A stretch of 64,000 bases of DNA from an uncultured Bacilli bacterium (GTDB taxonomy: Bacteria; Bacillota_I; Bacilli_A; RF39; UBA660), in the NCBI GenBank assembly GCA_934096265.1, contig CAKOLI010000002.1, positions 1 to 64,000 on the forward strand, read 5' to 3'. A model generated the notes under the pieces. It searched no databases and was not told the DNA's origin. It saw only the letters and a program-made list of their open reading frames with translations. The translations under genes and the position numbers were made by a program. Below are positions 1 to 9,569 of the stretch, in pieces (position 1 is the first letter of the stretch; each line of letters starts with the position of its first letter).

Positions 1-42
1 AAATTAGAAATTAGTATATAATATTCGCCTTGAGGTGATATT

Positions 43-1014
43 ATGAGCTTTGAAGAAGCTTACAAAGAATTTTTAATATATGTTTCTAAACGACATAAAA
101 AACAAGGTTTAGTTGCACTAGAAAGCAATTTTAATTGTAGAATACTACCCTACTTTAAAAATAAAAATATTTATAATTTGTCTAAATCTGACATTTTGGG
201 TTGGCAAAACTACATTTATGACTTTAATTTTAAAAATAGTTATAATGATAAACTTTTTATAGAGTTTCGTAAATTTTTAAAATTTTGTAGTACTTATTTT
301 GACTTACCTGATAGTATTTTTAAATGTTTTGAACCGTTTGTAAAAAAATGTGAACAGGATGATAGCGATTTTTATACGTTAAAAGAATTTAATAAATTTA
401 TTAAGTGTGTTGATAATCCAATTTATAAGCAATTTTTTACTTTTATGTTTTTTACTGGTACTAGACCAGGAGAAACTTTCGGTTTGCGTTTTTGTGATTT
501 AGAAAACAATACTATTCATATTAGACATAACTTAACTACTAAAGGTGGTAGATTTTTGGATACTCCTAAAAATCAGAGTTCTTTACGTGATATTAAAATT
601 GATAATATACTAAAAAAAGATATATTAAATCTTAAAAAGTTATATTACTGCAAGTATAAAGTTCTAGATAATGAGTTATTTATATTTGGTGGTTTAAAGC
701 CTTTAGCTCCTACAACTGTTAACAGATATAAAAAAAGAGCTTGTCAGAAAGCGAATTTAAGGCCTATAACGCTTCATCAGTTTAGACATAGCCATGCTAC
801 TCTATTAATTAAAAACGGTGTTATGTTAAATGAAGTTTCACGTAGATTAGGCCATTCTAAGACAAGCACTACATTAAATGTTTATTGTCATACTTCAAAT
901 GAACAAGAAAAAAAGAGTATTAAAACTCTTAATTTCTTACGATTAAATATTTTTGCACTAGAAAGCAATTTTAAAATATTTAAATCTATATTTAAACACT
1001 TTTTCAATGTTTAA
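43..1014 (+). CDS. Tyrosine recombinase (phage-type integrase)
   Basis: Site-specific DNA integrase of 323 residues. The catalytic set is visible: R141 in GTRPGE, H245-x-x-R248 in HQFRHSH, H271 in RLGH and the nucleophile Y281. The N-terminal 100 residues resemble a SAM-like core-binding domain. GAGGTGAT about 5 bases before the ATG supports the start. The gene runs toward the 3' end of tRNA-Ser at 1025-1115, the usual place for an element that integrates in a tRNA gene; the rest of the element would lie left of the window. The last 25 or so residues beyond the usual end repeat the residues ALESNF found near position 25, because a 22-bp DNA repeat occurs at both ends of the gene. Confidence 0.9.
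   Translation: MSFEEAYKEFLIYVSKRHKKQGLVALESNFNCRILPYFKNKNIYNLSKSDILGWQNYIYDFNFKNSYNDKLFIEFRKFLKFCSTYFDLPDSIFKCFEPFVKKCEQDDSDFYTLKEFNKFIKCVDNPIYKQFFTFMFFTGTRPGETFGLRFCDLENNTIHIRHNLTTKGGRFLDTPKNQSSLRDIKIDNILKKDILNLKKLYYCKYKVLDNELFIFGGLKPLAPTTVNRYKKRACQKANLRPITLHQFRHSHATLLIKNGVMLNEVSRRLGHSKTSTTLNVYCHTSNEQEKKSIKTLNFLRLNIFALESNFKIFKSIFKHFFNV
113..134. repeat. 22-bp direct repeat, copy 1 (inside integrase 5' end)
   Basis: The stretch beginning TTGCACTAGAAAGC and ending TTTTAA is repeated exactly at 953-974, in the same reading frame of the integrase. It may be a recombination footprint or an internal duplication. Confidence 0.8.
953..974. repeat. 22-bp direct repeat, copy 2 (integrase 3' end)
   Basis: Identical to 113-134. 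It lies about 50 bp before the tRNA-Ser 3' end and encodes part of the atypical C-terminal tail of the integrase. Confidence 0.8.
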
Positions 1015-1024
1015 ATCATATTTA

Positions 1025-1115
1025 TGGCGGAGTAGAAAGGATTTGAACCTTCGCGCCAGTTTCCCAGCCTACACCCTTAGCAGGGGCGCCTCTTCAGCCT
1101 CTTGAGTACTACTCC
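1025..1115 (-). tRNA. tRNA-Ser (GCU anticodon)
   Basis: A 91-nt class II tRNA on the minus strand. The acceptor GGAGTAG pairs with CTACTCC, the discriminator is G, and CCA is encoded (TGG at 1025-1027). The anticodon arm is CGCCC-CTGCTAA-GGGTG, giving anticodon GCU for AGC/AGU serine codons. A long variable arm and a normal GGTTCAAATCC T-arm are present. The 3' end faces the integrase, as expected for an attachment site. Confidence 0.95.
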
Positions 1116-1200
1116 AAAGCACATATTAATTTTAACTTAAATATTTTAAAAAGTCAACATATTTAAGCAAATTAGACATATATTTTTTTAGGTGATAAAT

Positions 1201-1962
1201 ATGATTAACATAGATGGTATAAATATTAATTACATAGAATGTGGTATAGGGCCAAATATTATCCTAGTACATGGATGGCTAGCTAGTCATAAATATTTTA
1301 ATAAATTAATAAACAAACTATCCAAAACATACAAAGTATATGCTATAGACTTACCAGGCTTTGGAGAAAGCAATATCCCTCCTATTGTCTATAATACTCA
1401 TAACTATGCCAATATATTAAAAGAATTTATAACTAAACTAAACATTGATAATCCTACTCTAATAGGCCATTCCTATGGAGGTAAAGTAATAATAGACCTA
1501 GTAACCGAGACTAATATTAAAGTAAATAAAATAGTCTTAATATCCACTCCAGGAATTAAAGCTAAAAAAACTATTAAACAAAAACTAAATACATATAAAT
1601 ATAAAATATTAAAAAAATATATTAATATAACTTATAAAAATGAAGAAAAGAATATTAAAAAAAATAAATTACAAGAAAAATATGGTTCTTATGACTATAA
1701 TCATTCTAAAGGTATAATGAAAGATATACTAGTAACAGTAGTAAATGAAGATTATACACCTAACTTACCTAAAATAAAAGTGCCTACTCTTCTTATATAT
1801 GGAGAGTATGACACTGCAACACCTATAAAATGTGCTAAAAAAATGAATAGTTTAATAACTAACAGTGGACTAGTAATAATAAATAACTCTAACCATTTTC
1901 CATTTATTACTCACTTAGATAAATGCTATTTAATAATAGATACATTCTTAAAAAGTAAATAA
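1201..1962 (+). CDS. Alpha/beta hydrolase
   Basis: Alpha/beta hydrolase fold enzyme of about 253 residues. It has the oxyanion motif HGW, the DLPGFGES loop, the nucleophile elbow GHSYGG, the acid region YGEYDTAT and the catalytic His in NSNHFPF. The ATG at 1201 is preferred over the GTG at 1192 because that GTG is part of the AGGTGAT ribosome site. A close relative with the same motif order is encoded at 54445-55209. Both lack a signal peptide and are probably cytosolic esterase/lipase-like hydrolases of unknown substrate. The gene converges on the prepilin peptidase gene. Confidence 0.85.
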   Translation: MINIDGININYIECGIGPNIILVHGWLASHKYFNKLINKLSKTYKVYAIDLPGFGESNIPPIVYNTHNYANILKEFITKLNIDNPTLIGHSYGGKVIIDLVTETNIKVNKIVLISTPGIKAKKTIKQKLNTYKYKILKKYINITYKNEEKNIKKNKLQEKYGSYDYNHSKGIMKDILVTVVNEDYTPNLPKIKVPTLLIYGEYDTATPIKCAKKMNSLITNSGLVIINNSNHFPFITHLDKCYLIIDTFLKSK

Positions 1963-1964
1963 GA

Positions 1965-2729
1965 TTATATTAATATATAGTTAATAATCTTATCTAAAGT
2001 AAGATTAGTAATAAGTATTACAATAGAAGCTATAGCAAGAAAAGGCCCAAAAGGTATCATATTATCCCGTCTACTAAAAAGCACATATAAAGCAATAGGA
2101 AATGCTAAAAAAGTCCCTAAAAATACTGCTACAATAGACATATCAAAGCCAAGTACTAAGCCAAATAAAAACATTAACTTAATATCCCCTCCACCAAGAG
2201 ACTCTTTATTAAATATAAAATCTCCAAGTAATTTTAAAGCATATATAGTTAAAAAAGCATACACTCCATCTAACACATGAAACCCCGTCTCAACTAGTGA
2301 ACAAGTATTAAGATAATAAACAATTATACTAACTATACCAACAAATAATACCTCATCTAATATAATCATATATTCTATATCACTTACTATAATAATAATT
2401 AAAGTAGATACAAATAACAAAGCAAGTATTAACTTAGGAGTAAATAAAAACTTATTATAACAAGTAGCAAACAATATACCAGTAACAATCTCAATAATAA
2501 GATTACTAGGGCTAATCTTAGCCTTACAACTCTTACATTTACCCCCTAAAAATATATATGATAATATTGGTATTAACTCATACCATTTAAGTTTCTTACC
2601 ACAACTATCACAAGAAGAAGGAGGTGCTATAATTGACTTTCCCTTAGATAGTCTGCAGGCAACAACATTAAAGAAAGAGCCAAATATAGTACCAAAGATA
2701 AAGAATATAAAAATATAAAAAGTATGCAT
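1965..2729 (-). CDS. pilD: Prepilin peptidase (type IV leader peptidase, PilD/ComC family)
   Basis: Polytopic aspartic protease that removes the short leader of type IV pilins and methylates the new N-terminus. The zinc cluster in the N-terminal domain is intact (C40, C43, C65, C68). The catalytic aspartates are in SDIEYMI (about D117) and GGGDIK (about D182). Its 254 residues are the usual length. AGGAGG just upstream sets the start and overlaps the end of the pilC-like gene, so the two are cotranscribed. The pilin-like protein at 38759-39205 is a likely substrate. Confidence 0.93.
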   Translation of the reverse strand: MHTFYIFIFFIFGTIFGSFFNVVACRLSKGKSIIAPPSSCDSCGKKLKWYELIPILSYIFLGGKCKSCKAKISPSNLIIEIVTGILFATCYNKFLFTPKLILALLFVSTLIIIIVSDIEYMIILDEVLFVGIVSIIVYYLNTCSLVETGFHVLDGVYAFLTIYALKLLGDFIFNKESLGGGDIKLMFLFGLVLGFDMSIVAVFLGTFLAFPIALYVLFSRRDNMIPFGPFLAIASIVILITNLTLDKIINYILI

Positions 2730-2738
2730 ACTTACCTC

Positions 2739-4145
2739 CTACACTCCTACTTGATTATATATATCAAACATCGGAATAATTATAGATAACACAATAAACC
2801 CTACTACAACTGCAAGAAAAATAATCATCGCAGGCTCTATCAAGCTTTTAAGCTGAGTAATCAAAACCTTTTGTTCTTCCCCATAATGCTCCGCGACATT
2901 CTCCATCATATCTCCCATACGACCAGTTCTCTCACCCGTAACAAGCATCTCATATGCTGCCTCAGGAAATGCCCATTGATTTTTAAAAGCATCTGACATA
3001 CTACGCCCCGCGGCTAAATTACTAACAGCATCCTTTATTAACATCTTATATATCTCATTATTAGTAATTTTCCCAAGTATTTCCATACTATCAGTAATAA
3101 ACACATCATGCTTAATCAAAGAAGCAAAAGTCTTAGTAAACATAACTATCTCATTATATTTAATAATTGACTTAATAATAGGAATATGCATTGCTATATA
3201 TTGCATAATATACCTTGCAGAAGTAACATATTTATATAAAAGTACCAACACTAATATAATACACACAAAAAGTAGAGCAATAACCAAAATATTTCTATCT
3301 ACAAAACTACTAAAATTAAGGACAAACTTAGTAATTGGAGGAAGAGTTGCCCCCGCTCCAGAATAAATAGCAACAAACTGAGGAACAACATATAAAATTA
3401 AAAAAGTAATTACCGCGATAGAAACAACAAAAACAACACTAGGATATGTCATCGCGGATATTATTTGCTTACGATTACTTTCCATAGTCTTATAATAACC
3501 CGCCATATCATCTAACGTCAAAGCAAGTTGCCCTGTCATCTCCGCTGATTTAATCATATTAATCAAAAGCTTAGGAAACGCTCCCCCCTGCTTTATCATA
3601 GCCTCACTAAAATTCTCACCAGAATTTAACTCATAAACAACCTTCTGATATAACTTCTTCTCATTCTTATTCTTAGTCTGCCTACTAAGAATCTTAACAG
3701 CGTCCACAAGAGGAATACCTGCTTTAATATAAGTAGATAACTGCGTTAAGAAAAATATCAACTGCTTATTACTAAGCTTCCTAGTACTACCGAGCTGAGC
3801 AAGCCCTAACCTACTAGAAAACTTATCCAAAGTAATACTGTATACCTGATACCCTTGACTAAGCAAAAAAGAATGCACCTCTAACTCAGAATAAGCATCA
3901 AAATACCCACTCATACTCTTTCCCTCTAAATTCTTAACAACATAATTATATCTCTTCTTACTCTTATGACGTACTGAACTAGCATCAGTAACCACATACT
4001 CCTTAGCATCAGCTTCCTTTAAAGAAGAAGACCCAATAGGCTTATTCAGCATAGAAAAACCCTTACATAATAACTCAAATATCTTCTTCTCTAGTCTATA
4101 TATCATCAAAAAAGGCCACAGTATAATATTTAGTATCATAACCAT
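2739..4145 (-). CDS. Type II secretion/type IV pilus inner-membrane protein (GspF/PilC/ComGB family)
   Basis: Platform protein of a type IV pilus or competence pseudopilus. After a hydrophobic N-terminal segment there is a small N-terminal domain (GYFDAYSELEVHSFLLSQGY), then two T2SSF repeats, each with the FLTQLSTYIKAGIPLVDA-type or FTKTFASLIKHDVFITDS-type motif, and C-terminal membrane segments ending in MFDIYNQVGV. About 468 residues, a normal size. The start is slightly uncertain because ATGs at 4145 and 4139 are both possible. No pilB/comGA ATPase is seen nearby. Confidence 0.9.
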   Translation of the reverse strand: MVMILNIILWPFLMIYRLEKKIFELLCKGFSMLNKPIGSSSLKEADAKEYVVTDASSVRHKSKKRYNYVVKNLEGKSMSGYFDAYSELEVHSFLLSQGYQVYSITLDKFSSRLGLAQLGSTRKLSNKQLIFFLTQLSTYIKAGIPLVDAVKILSRQTKNKNEKKLYQKVVYELNSGENFSEAMIKQGGAFPKLLINMIKSAEMTGQLALTLDDMAGYYKTMESNRKQIISAMTYPSVVFVVSIAVITFLILYVVPQFVAIYSGAGATLPPITKFVLNFSSFVDRNILVIALLFVCIILVLVLLYKYVTSARYIMQYIAMHIPIIKSIIKYNEIVMFTKTFASLIKHDVFITDSMEILGKITNNEIYKMLIKDAVSNLAAGRSMSDAFKNQWAFPEAAYEMLVTGERTGRMGDMMENVAEHYGEEQKVLITQLKSLIEPAMIIFLAVVVGFIVLSIIIPMFDIYNQVGV

Positions 4146-4262
4146 CACTCACTTTATATTCTTCTTATCTAACTATTCTATAAATATTGTATCATATTTT
4201 TTAGTATTTTTGTACCTTTTTCCTAAAAAAAACATATATTATTTTAGAAGGGGGGTATTTAT

Positions 4263-4682
4263 ATGTTTGGTAATGGCCCTATCCCACCAATATATAACAC
4301 TCCATATCCTAATTACCTAACTAATTCCTTAACTTCACCATCTATCTTAGGACGTGGAAGTGGCATAGGCCTATTTAATAGAGCAAGCAGTCCTGGTATC
4401 TTAGCAAAACTAAAAAGCAGTGGAGTAACCTTAAGTGGAATACTTACCAATACCCAAAAAACCCTAGGAGTAGTAAAAGAGGCAATCCCAATCATAAAAC
4501 AAACAGGACCCATGATTAACAACATGAAAACAATGTTTAAAGTAGCAAATGCCTTCAAAAACGAAACAACTAATACAAATACTACTACTACTACAAAAAA
4601 AACGCAAACTACCAATACTAATAATAACAAAAAAGAAACATTAGAAAAAACAGCAACATCAACACCAGACTTCTTCATATAA
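4263..4682 (+). CDS. YqfQ/VrrA-family protein
   Basis: 139-residue protein. The central region (LSGILTNTQKTLGVVKEAIPIIKQTGPMI) matches the Bacillus YqfQ/VrrA family, a poorly characterised group linked to the spore or forespore. A Pro/Tyr/Asn-rich N-terminus precedes it and a low-complexity Thr/Asn tail follows. The ribosome site is very strong (AGAAGGGGGG). The tail is encoded by repetitive ACTACTAC-like DNA and may vary in length. Assignment rests on motif recognition only. Confidence 0.6.
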   Translation: MFGNGPIPPIYNTPYPNYLTNSLTSPSILGRGSGIGLFNRASSPGILAKLKSSGVTLSGILTNTQKTLGVVKEAIPIIKQTGPMINNMKTMFKVANAFKNETTNTNTTTTTKKTQTTNTNNNKKETLEKTATSTPDFFI

Positions 4683-4714
4683 AAAGGAAGATGTAAACAC
4701 TTACAATCTTCCTT
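4681..4714 (-). terminator. Rho-independent terminator for smc transcript
   Basis: Hairpin with arms AAGGAAGAT (4684-4692) and ATCTTCCTT (4706-4714). Read on the minus strand it is followed by a T run (complement of 4681-4685), so it would end transcripts coming from smc. Confidence 0.6.
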
Positions 4715-4746
4715 AGCATTATATAATGCTACTATAATATATGCCT

Positions 4747-4780
4747 AATATGGATTAATATCCATATTTTTTTATTTTAT
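4747..4780 (+). terminator. Rho-independent terminator for the YqfQ/VrrA-like gene
   Basis: Arms AATATGGAT (4747-4755) and ATCCATATT (4760-4768) with a TAAT loop, followed by TTTTTTATTTTAT on the plus strand. It overlaps the last bases of smc, so the two convergent genes have interleaved terminators. Confidence 0.8.
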
Positions 4781-7705
4781 ATCATCTAACTTAACACTAA
4801 CTAACTTACTAACACCAGACTCTTGCATCGTAATACCATATAAAATATCTGCATACTCCATAGTCTTCTTCTTATGCGTAATCAATATAAACTGTGTCTT
4901 ATCACGATAAAGCTCCAAATACTTACCAAATCTATCTACATTAGCTTCATCTAAAGCCGCTTCTACTTCATCTAAAATACAAAATGGTACAGGCCTTACA
5001 TTAAGTATAGCAAAAAGCAAAGCAATCGCAGTCAAAGTCTTCTCTCCACCAGATAACAAAGATATTGACTTCAAACTCTTACCCGCAGGAATAGCTTCAA
5101 TATCCACCCCAGTTTCCAAAATATTATCAGGATCAGTAAGCTTAAGCCTAGCCTTACCACCTCCGAATAACAACTTAAATACCTTATCAAACTCTTCATT
5201 AACACTATCAAACGTAGTAATAAACTTATCCTTCATTACACAGTCCATCTCATTAATAATCTCCAACAAAGTATTCTCTGCAGAATGAAGCTCCTCCCTT
5301 TGAGAACATAAGAAACTATACCTCTCATTAACCTTCTCATACTCATCAATAAACAAAGTATAAACCTCTCCCATATCCTTAATCCTACTCTTAATAGCAT
5401 TAACCCTACTTCTAGCAATCTCACTATCCATATCCAAACTATACTTATCCTTTGCCCCCTCAAAAGTAAGATTATACTCCTCATTTAAATAATTAAGATA
5501 ATTATCTAACTTACCTTCTACCTTTAACAAAGTAATACTAATATCATTTAATTCCTTATTATTCTTAGCTATCAAAGCATTATTCTTCTTAGATTCACTC
5601 TCCATATCCCTAATACTATCACTAACCATATTCTTATCAAAAAGCAAATTCTTTAAATTATTCTTTAACTCACTAAGCTTATTACCACACTCTGATATAT
5701 TCATAAAAAGCTTATCCTCTTCACTCTTATTATCCCTATTAATAGTATTATACTCCATATTAAGAGAATTAAGATTAACACTAAGCTTATTAAACAACTC
5801 TTCCTTACTACTTATACTATCACTAACAACAAGATAAGATGCTCTATTCTTATGTATCTTACTATCAACATCATACATTACTTCTTCTAACTTACCTAAC
5901 TCTTCCTCTAAATAACTAAGCCTATCATTATTCCTAATAACCAAATTATTCAAATTAGCCAAATCCGCTTTTAACTTAACAACACTGCCCTTATCTCTAA
6001 TAGAACCACCTACCAAAGAACCACCTGCATTAACAACCTGACCATCCAAAGTAACAATACGATACTTATAATCAATCTTCTTACTAATTATATTAGCACT
6101 ATCCAAATCCCTAGCAACTATAGTAGAACCTAACTCCCTAGCAATAACCCCTTCATACTTCTTATCATAACTAACTAAATCAAGTAATATCCCAAGATAA
6201 TTATCACAACCATTTAATATATCTATAACATCTTTAGGAATAAACCTTCCCTTTATAGTATCAATAGGATAAAATGTTGCCCTACCTAAATTATGCTCCT
6301 TAAGATAATTAATACACAAACTAGCACACTTAGCATTATCTACTACTATATAATTACTAGAAGAAGAAAGCGCAATACTAAGAGAAGTACTATACTTACT
6401 ATCCGTATTAACCAAAGCCCCAATAACATTATGTACGCCCTTAAACTTAGGATTATTTAAAACACTCCTAACAGAAGAAGGAAGCGTCTCATTATTATTA
6501 ATAAGATTCTCTAAATTATTAATCTGATACTCATAATCAGTACCAAGCCTATTACACTTATCTATTTCCCTATTAGTATTAAATAACTTATTCTTTAAAT
6601 CCTCATACTTACTAGTTAAATCCTTATAAATAACATCTAACTTACCTAATTCTTCCTTACCAGAACTAATCTCCATCTTAACATTATTAATATCATTCTC
6701 ACAAGCCAAAATATCTTCCTTCAAAGAAAACTTCCTAATATTAACATCATCACTACTTAACTGATACTTATTTCTCTCCTTAAGTAACTTAAGCTCCGTA
6801 TTCAAATTCTCTTGCTCCAAAGTCTTCTTAAGAACCTCATCCTGACTAACCAAAATAGCCTTAGATAACTCCTCTTCCTTCTTCTTTAACTTCTCTATCT
6901 CTATAAAAGAATTATTGCTATCTTTCTCTATCTTAATAATACTATCCGTAAGTAACTCCTTCTTATCGTTCAAAGCTTGATACTCATTATTTAAAGAAAC
7001 AACATCAGAAGCAATCAAAGCTACTTCTAAAGAAGTTAACTCCTCCTTAAGACTAATATACTCCTTAGCCTTTAAAGCCTCCTCCTTAAGAGGCTTAAGC
7101 TGTGCATCTAACTCACTAATAATATCACTAACCCTATTAATATTAGCATTAGTCCTATCTAACTTACGTAATGCCTCTTCCTTCCTTCTCTTATACTTAA
7201 GTACTCCAGCGGCCTCTTCTAATATTAACCTACGATCTATAGCCCTACCTGACAAAATATCAGATATCTTACCTTGTGAAATAATATTAAAACTCTCCCT
7301 AGAAGCAGAAGAATCCATCATCAAATCCGTAATATCCTTAAGCCTACACCTTTCCTTATTAAGATAATACTCACTCTCCCCATTCTTATATATAACCCTC
7401 TTAATAGAAACTTCATCATAAGAAGTATTTAAATGATGATCCGTATTATCAAAAATCAAAGTAACAGATGCAAAAGATGCCCCCTTCCTACTCTTAGACC
7501 CAGAAAAAATAACATCCGTCATATTCCCTTCGCCTCTTAAATTCTTAGAAGACTGCTCTCCCAATACAAACCTAACAGCATCTACTACATTACTCTTCCC
7601 ACTACCATTAGGCCCAACTATCCCATTAATATTATCAACAAAATTAAACACCGTCTTATCACAAAACGATTTAAATCCTTGCATTACCATATATTTTAAA
7701 TACAT
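4772..7705 (-). CDS. smc: Chromosome segregation ATPase SMC
   Basis: Core subunit of condensin-like SMC-ScpAB. The N-terminal Walker A is GPNGSGKS (31-38). A hinge lies in the middle (FKGVHNVIGALV to VNAGGSLVGGS). The ABC signature is LLSGGEKTL and Walker B is ILDEVEAALDE near the C-terminus. Long heptad-rich coiled coils lie between them. At 977 residues it is about 200 shorter than typical bacterial SMC (near 1180), so both coiled-coil arms appear shortened. AGGTGA precedes the start. The usual rnc/ftsY neighbours are not present. Confidence 0.95.
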   Translation of the reverse strand: MYLKYMVMQGFKSFCDKTVFNFVDNINGIVGPNGSGKSNVVDAVRFVLGEQSSKNLRGEGNMTDVIFSGSKSRKGASFASVTLIFDNTDHHLNTSYDEVSIKRVIYKNGESEYYLNKERCRLKDITDLMMDSSASRESFNIISQGKISDILSGRAIDRRLILEEAAGVLKYKRRKEEALRKLDRTNANINRVSDIISELDAQLKPLKEEALKAKEYISLKEELTSLEVALIASDVVSLNNEYQALNDKKELLTDSIIKIEKDSNNSFIEIEKLKKKEEELSKAILVSQDEVLKKTLEQENLNTELKLLKERNKYQLSSDDVNIRKFSLKEDILACENDINNVKMEISSGKEELGKLDVIYKDLTSKYEDLKNKLFNTNREIDKCNRLGTDYEYQINNLENLINNNETLPSSVRSVLNNPKFKGVHNVIGALVNTDSKYSTSLSIALSSSSNYIVVDNAKCASLCINYLKEHNLGRATFYPIDTIKGRFIPKDVIDILNGCDNYLGILLDLVSYDKKYEGVIARELGSTIVARDLDSANIISKKIDYKYRIVTLDGQVVNAGGSLVGGSIRDKGSVVKLKADLANLNNLVIRNNDRLSYLEEELGKLEEVMYDVDSKIHKNRASYLVVSDSISSKEELFNKLSVNLNSLNMEYNTINRDNKSEEDKLFMNISECGNKLSELKNNLKNLLFDKNMVSDSIRDMESESKKNNALIAKNNKELNDISITLLKVEGKLDNYLNYLNEEYNLTFEGAKDKYSLDMDSEIARSRVNAIKSRIKDMGEVYTLFIDEYEKVNERYSFLCSQREELHSAENTLLEIINEMDCVMKDKFITTFDSVNEEFDKVFKLLFGGGKARLKLTDPDNILETGVDIEAIPAGKSLKSISLLSGGEKTLTAIALLFAILNVRPVPFCILDEVEAALDEANVDRFGKYLELYRDKTQFILITHKKKTMEYADILYGITMQESGVSKLVSVKLDDIK

Positions 7706-7815
7706 TACACTTCACCTAACTTACTATAGATAATTATAACTTATCTTTAATAAGTTTTCAAGATATCTCTTTATTTTTCTTATAAAATATGATATTATAC
7801 CAAGTAGGTGATCTT

Positions 7816-8463
7816 ATGAAAAAATATATATCTAAATATGCCTTAGCCATCGTAGGTATCATTTTCCTAATACTATTTGAAACAACAGGATACTTTCTAA
7901 CCAAATTAATACAAGGACCTCCCAATATAATAAAAGAATTAAACATAATAAATTTACCCCTTGTACCATACTTTGTATACATATATGCTTCATGGTACCT
8001 ATTACTAGGAATAATCCCAATGCATATATATACTAAAAACAAAAAAGTATATTACAAATACTTCACTTCCGCATTAATAAGCATCATCATTCTAAACATA
8101 ATATTTGTAATATACCCAACTACCGTACCAAGAGAAGAAGTACTAAATACTAACCTAACTACCTATCTATTAAACATAATATACTACTTAGATACCCCCG
8201 CGGTAAACTGTTTCCCTAGTGCTCACTGCCTTATGTCATGCCTATTTATCATAAGCCTAATAGATACCAAAGAAATAAACAAGCAAATAAAAATATTTTA
8301 CATAATTATATCTATCTTAATAATGCTATCTACTCTATTTATAAAACAACACATCTTTATAGATGTAATATCCGCTTGTATCATCGCTATAATCACATAT
8401 TACATCACAGACAAAACAAATCTATATACAAAAATATATAAACTAATAGAAAAAAGCTACTAA
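7816..8463 (+). CDS. PAP2-superfamily membrane protein
   Basis: 215-residue protein with about six membrane segments. FPSAHCLMS and the later KQHIFIDV fit the second and third phosphatase motifs of the PAP2/inositol-phosphotransferase-like group (His in each, Asp after the second). The first motif (KxxxxxxRP) is not clear. Such proteins dephosphorylate lipid phosphates such as undecaprenyl pyrophosphate or phosphatidate at the membrane. The ATG at 7816 is chosen because AGGTGAT lies just upstream and an in-frame ATG at 7789 lacks a site. Divergent from smc. Confidence 0.7.
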   Translation: MKKYISKYALAIVGIIFLILFETTGYFLTKLIQGPPNIIKELNIINLPLVPYFVYIYASWYLLLGIIPMHIYTKNKKVYYKYFTSALISIIILNIIFVIYPTTVPREEVLNTNLTTYLLNIIYYLDTPAVNCFPSAHCLMSCLFIISLIDTKEINKQIKIFYIIISILIMLSTLFIKQHIFIDVISACIIAIITYYITDKTNLYTKIYKLIEKSY

Positions 8464-8490
8464 CACATAACCGTTAGTAACTTTTATTTT
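8457..8490 (+). terminator. Terminator after PAP2 gene
   Basis: Arms TACTAAC and GTTAGTA around ACATAACC, followed by ACTTTTATTTT on the plus strand. Confidence 0.6.
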
Positions 8491-8610
8491 AATCAATATA
8501 AATAATATACTTCCTCATATACATCTTTAGTTTACCTATATTTAACTCTTTATTTGCTACAACACATTTATAATTAATTCCCCACCTCACTAATTAAATT
8601 ATTATCTACT

Positions 8611-9396
8611 CTAATTACCTATATAAAATCTATTCTTATCATTATTTAAAGTAATCTTATCTAAATAATTTATTCTATCAAGAATAGAAGTACCTCTTAA
8701 ATTATTTTCTATATCTTCAAAATCAATAGTGGTGCTATCTCTATTATAAATATATTTATCAGTATCATTATACTCATATTTCTTAATATCTTCATCTAAA
8801 AATCTATGACAATCATCACGAATAAAGAATACACCTTCTTTTACCTTTCTTGCAGGACTTCCACCATATATAGTATTTGATTTATATTCTTTATTAGTAA
8901 CTAGTGACATTGCTCCAATTACAGCCCCTGAACCTATTTTAGTATTTTTTAATATCATTACCCTTTGAGCAATCCATACATTATCTCCAATAAAAATACT
9001 TCTACTTTGATTTATCCTCTTTTTAGTATTTATATCATAAATTATATGTGGATCGGCACTTCTAATGCAACATTCAGGAGCTATCATACAATTCTTACCA
9101 AAGAATAAATTAGTTTGTTCTGATATAACTATTTTAACTCCTTTATTTATCCAAATATTTTTCCCAAAATAGATAGTAGAATTGTTATATAGTTTAATAT
9201 CAACAGTTATTTTATCTGTTGTCTTACATAAATATACAAGAGAATTATCCCCTCTAAATTCTATACTTGAATTAACTAAAGTTATTTCATCATTTATATA
9301 TAAAATATTATTACTACCTATAAATTTCACTTTAGAGTTATCCAGATTAATATTACCTATTATTTTATTATTTCTTTCATCTATTATTTCTTTCAT
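8611..9396 (-). CDS. Left-handed beta-helix (hexapeptide) acyltransferase
   Basis: 261-residue LbH-fold acetyl/acyltransferase. Hexapeptide-like turns run from about residue 20 to 180, with FIGDNVWIAQRVMILKNTKIGSGAVIGAMSLV and YGGSPARKV typical of the CatB/NodL/WcaF group; the His of ADPHI is a likely active-site residue. Starts at the ATG at 9396, preceded by AGAGAGGA; the upstream GTG at 9414 lacks a site. Such enzymes modify sugars of surface polysaccharides, but the acceptor cannot be told. The plus strand here lacks the strong C bias of resident genes, so transfer is possible. Confidence 0.8.
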   Translation of the reverse strand: MKEIIDERNNKIIGNINLDNSKVKFIGSNNILYINDEITLVNSSIEFRGDNSLVYLCKTTDKITVDIKLYNNSTIYFGKNIWINKGVKIVISEQTNLFFGKNCMIAPECCIRSADPHIIYDINTKKRINQSRSIFIGDNVWIAQRVMILKNTKIGSGAVIGAMSLVTNKEYKSNTIYGGSPARKVKEGVFFIRDDCHRFLDEDIKKYEYNDTDKYIYNRDSTTIDFEDIENNLRGTSILDRINYLDKITLNNDKNRFYIGN

Positions 9397-9569
9397 AATT
9401 TCCTCTCTTTCCACAAAAATATTATCATTTTAACACTTCTTATATAAATCTTTAAATAAAACTCCTTACATATTCATTATACAATATTTTTTTTAAAATA
9501 AAAGACCATTGGCACAAAAAAAATAAAAATTTTTTTCTATTTGTCAACAGTCTAAAAATAACATATCTA

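Noticed and set aside
4313..4678. Minus-strand open frame of 121 residues
   Set aside because: Antisense to the YqfQ/VrrA-like gene, which has a strong ribosome site; the frame is a shadow of the ACT-repeat region.
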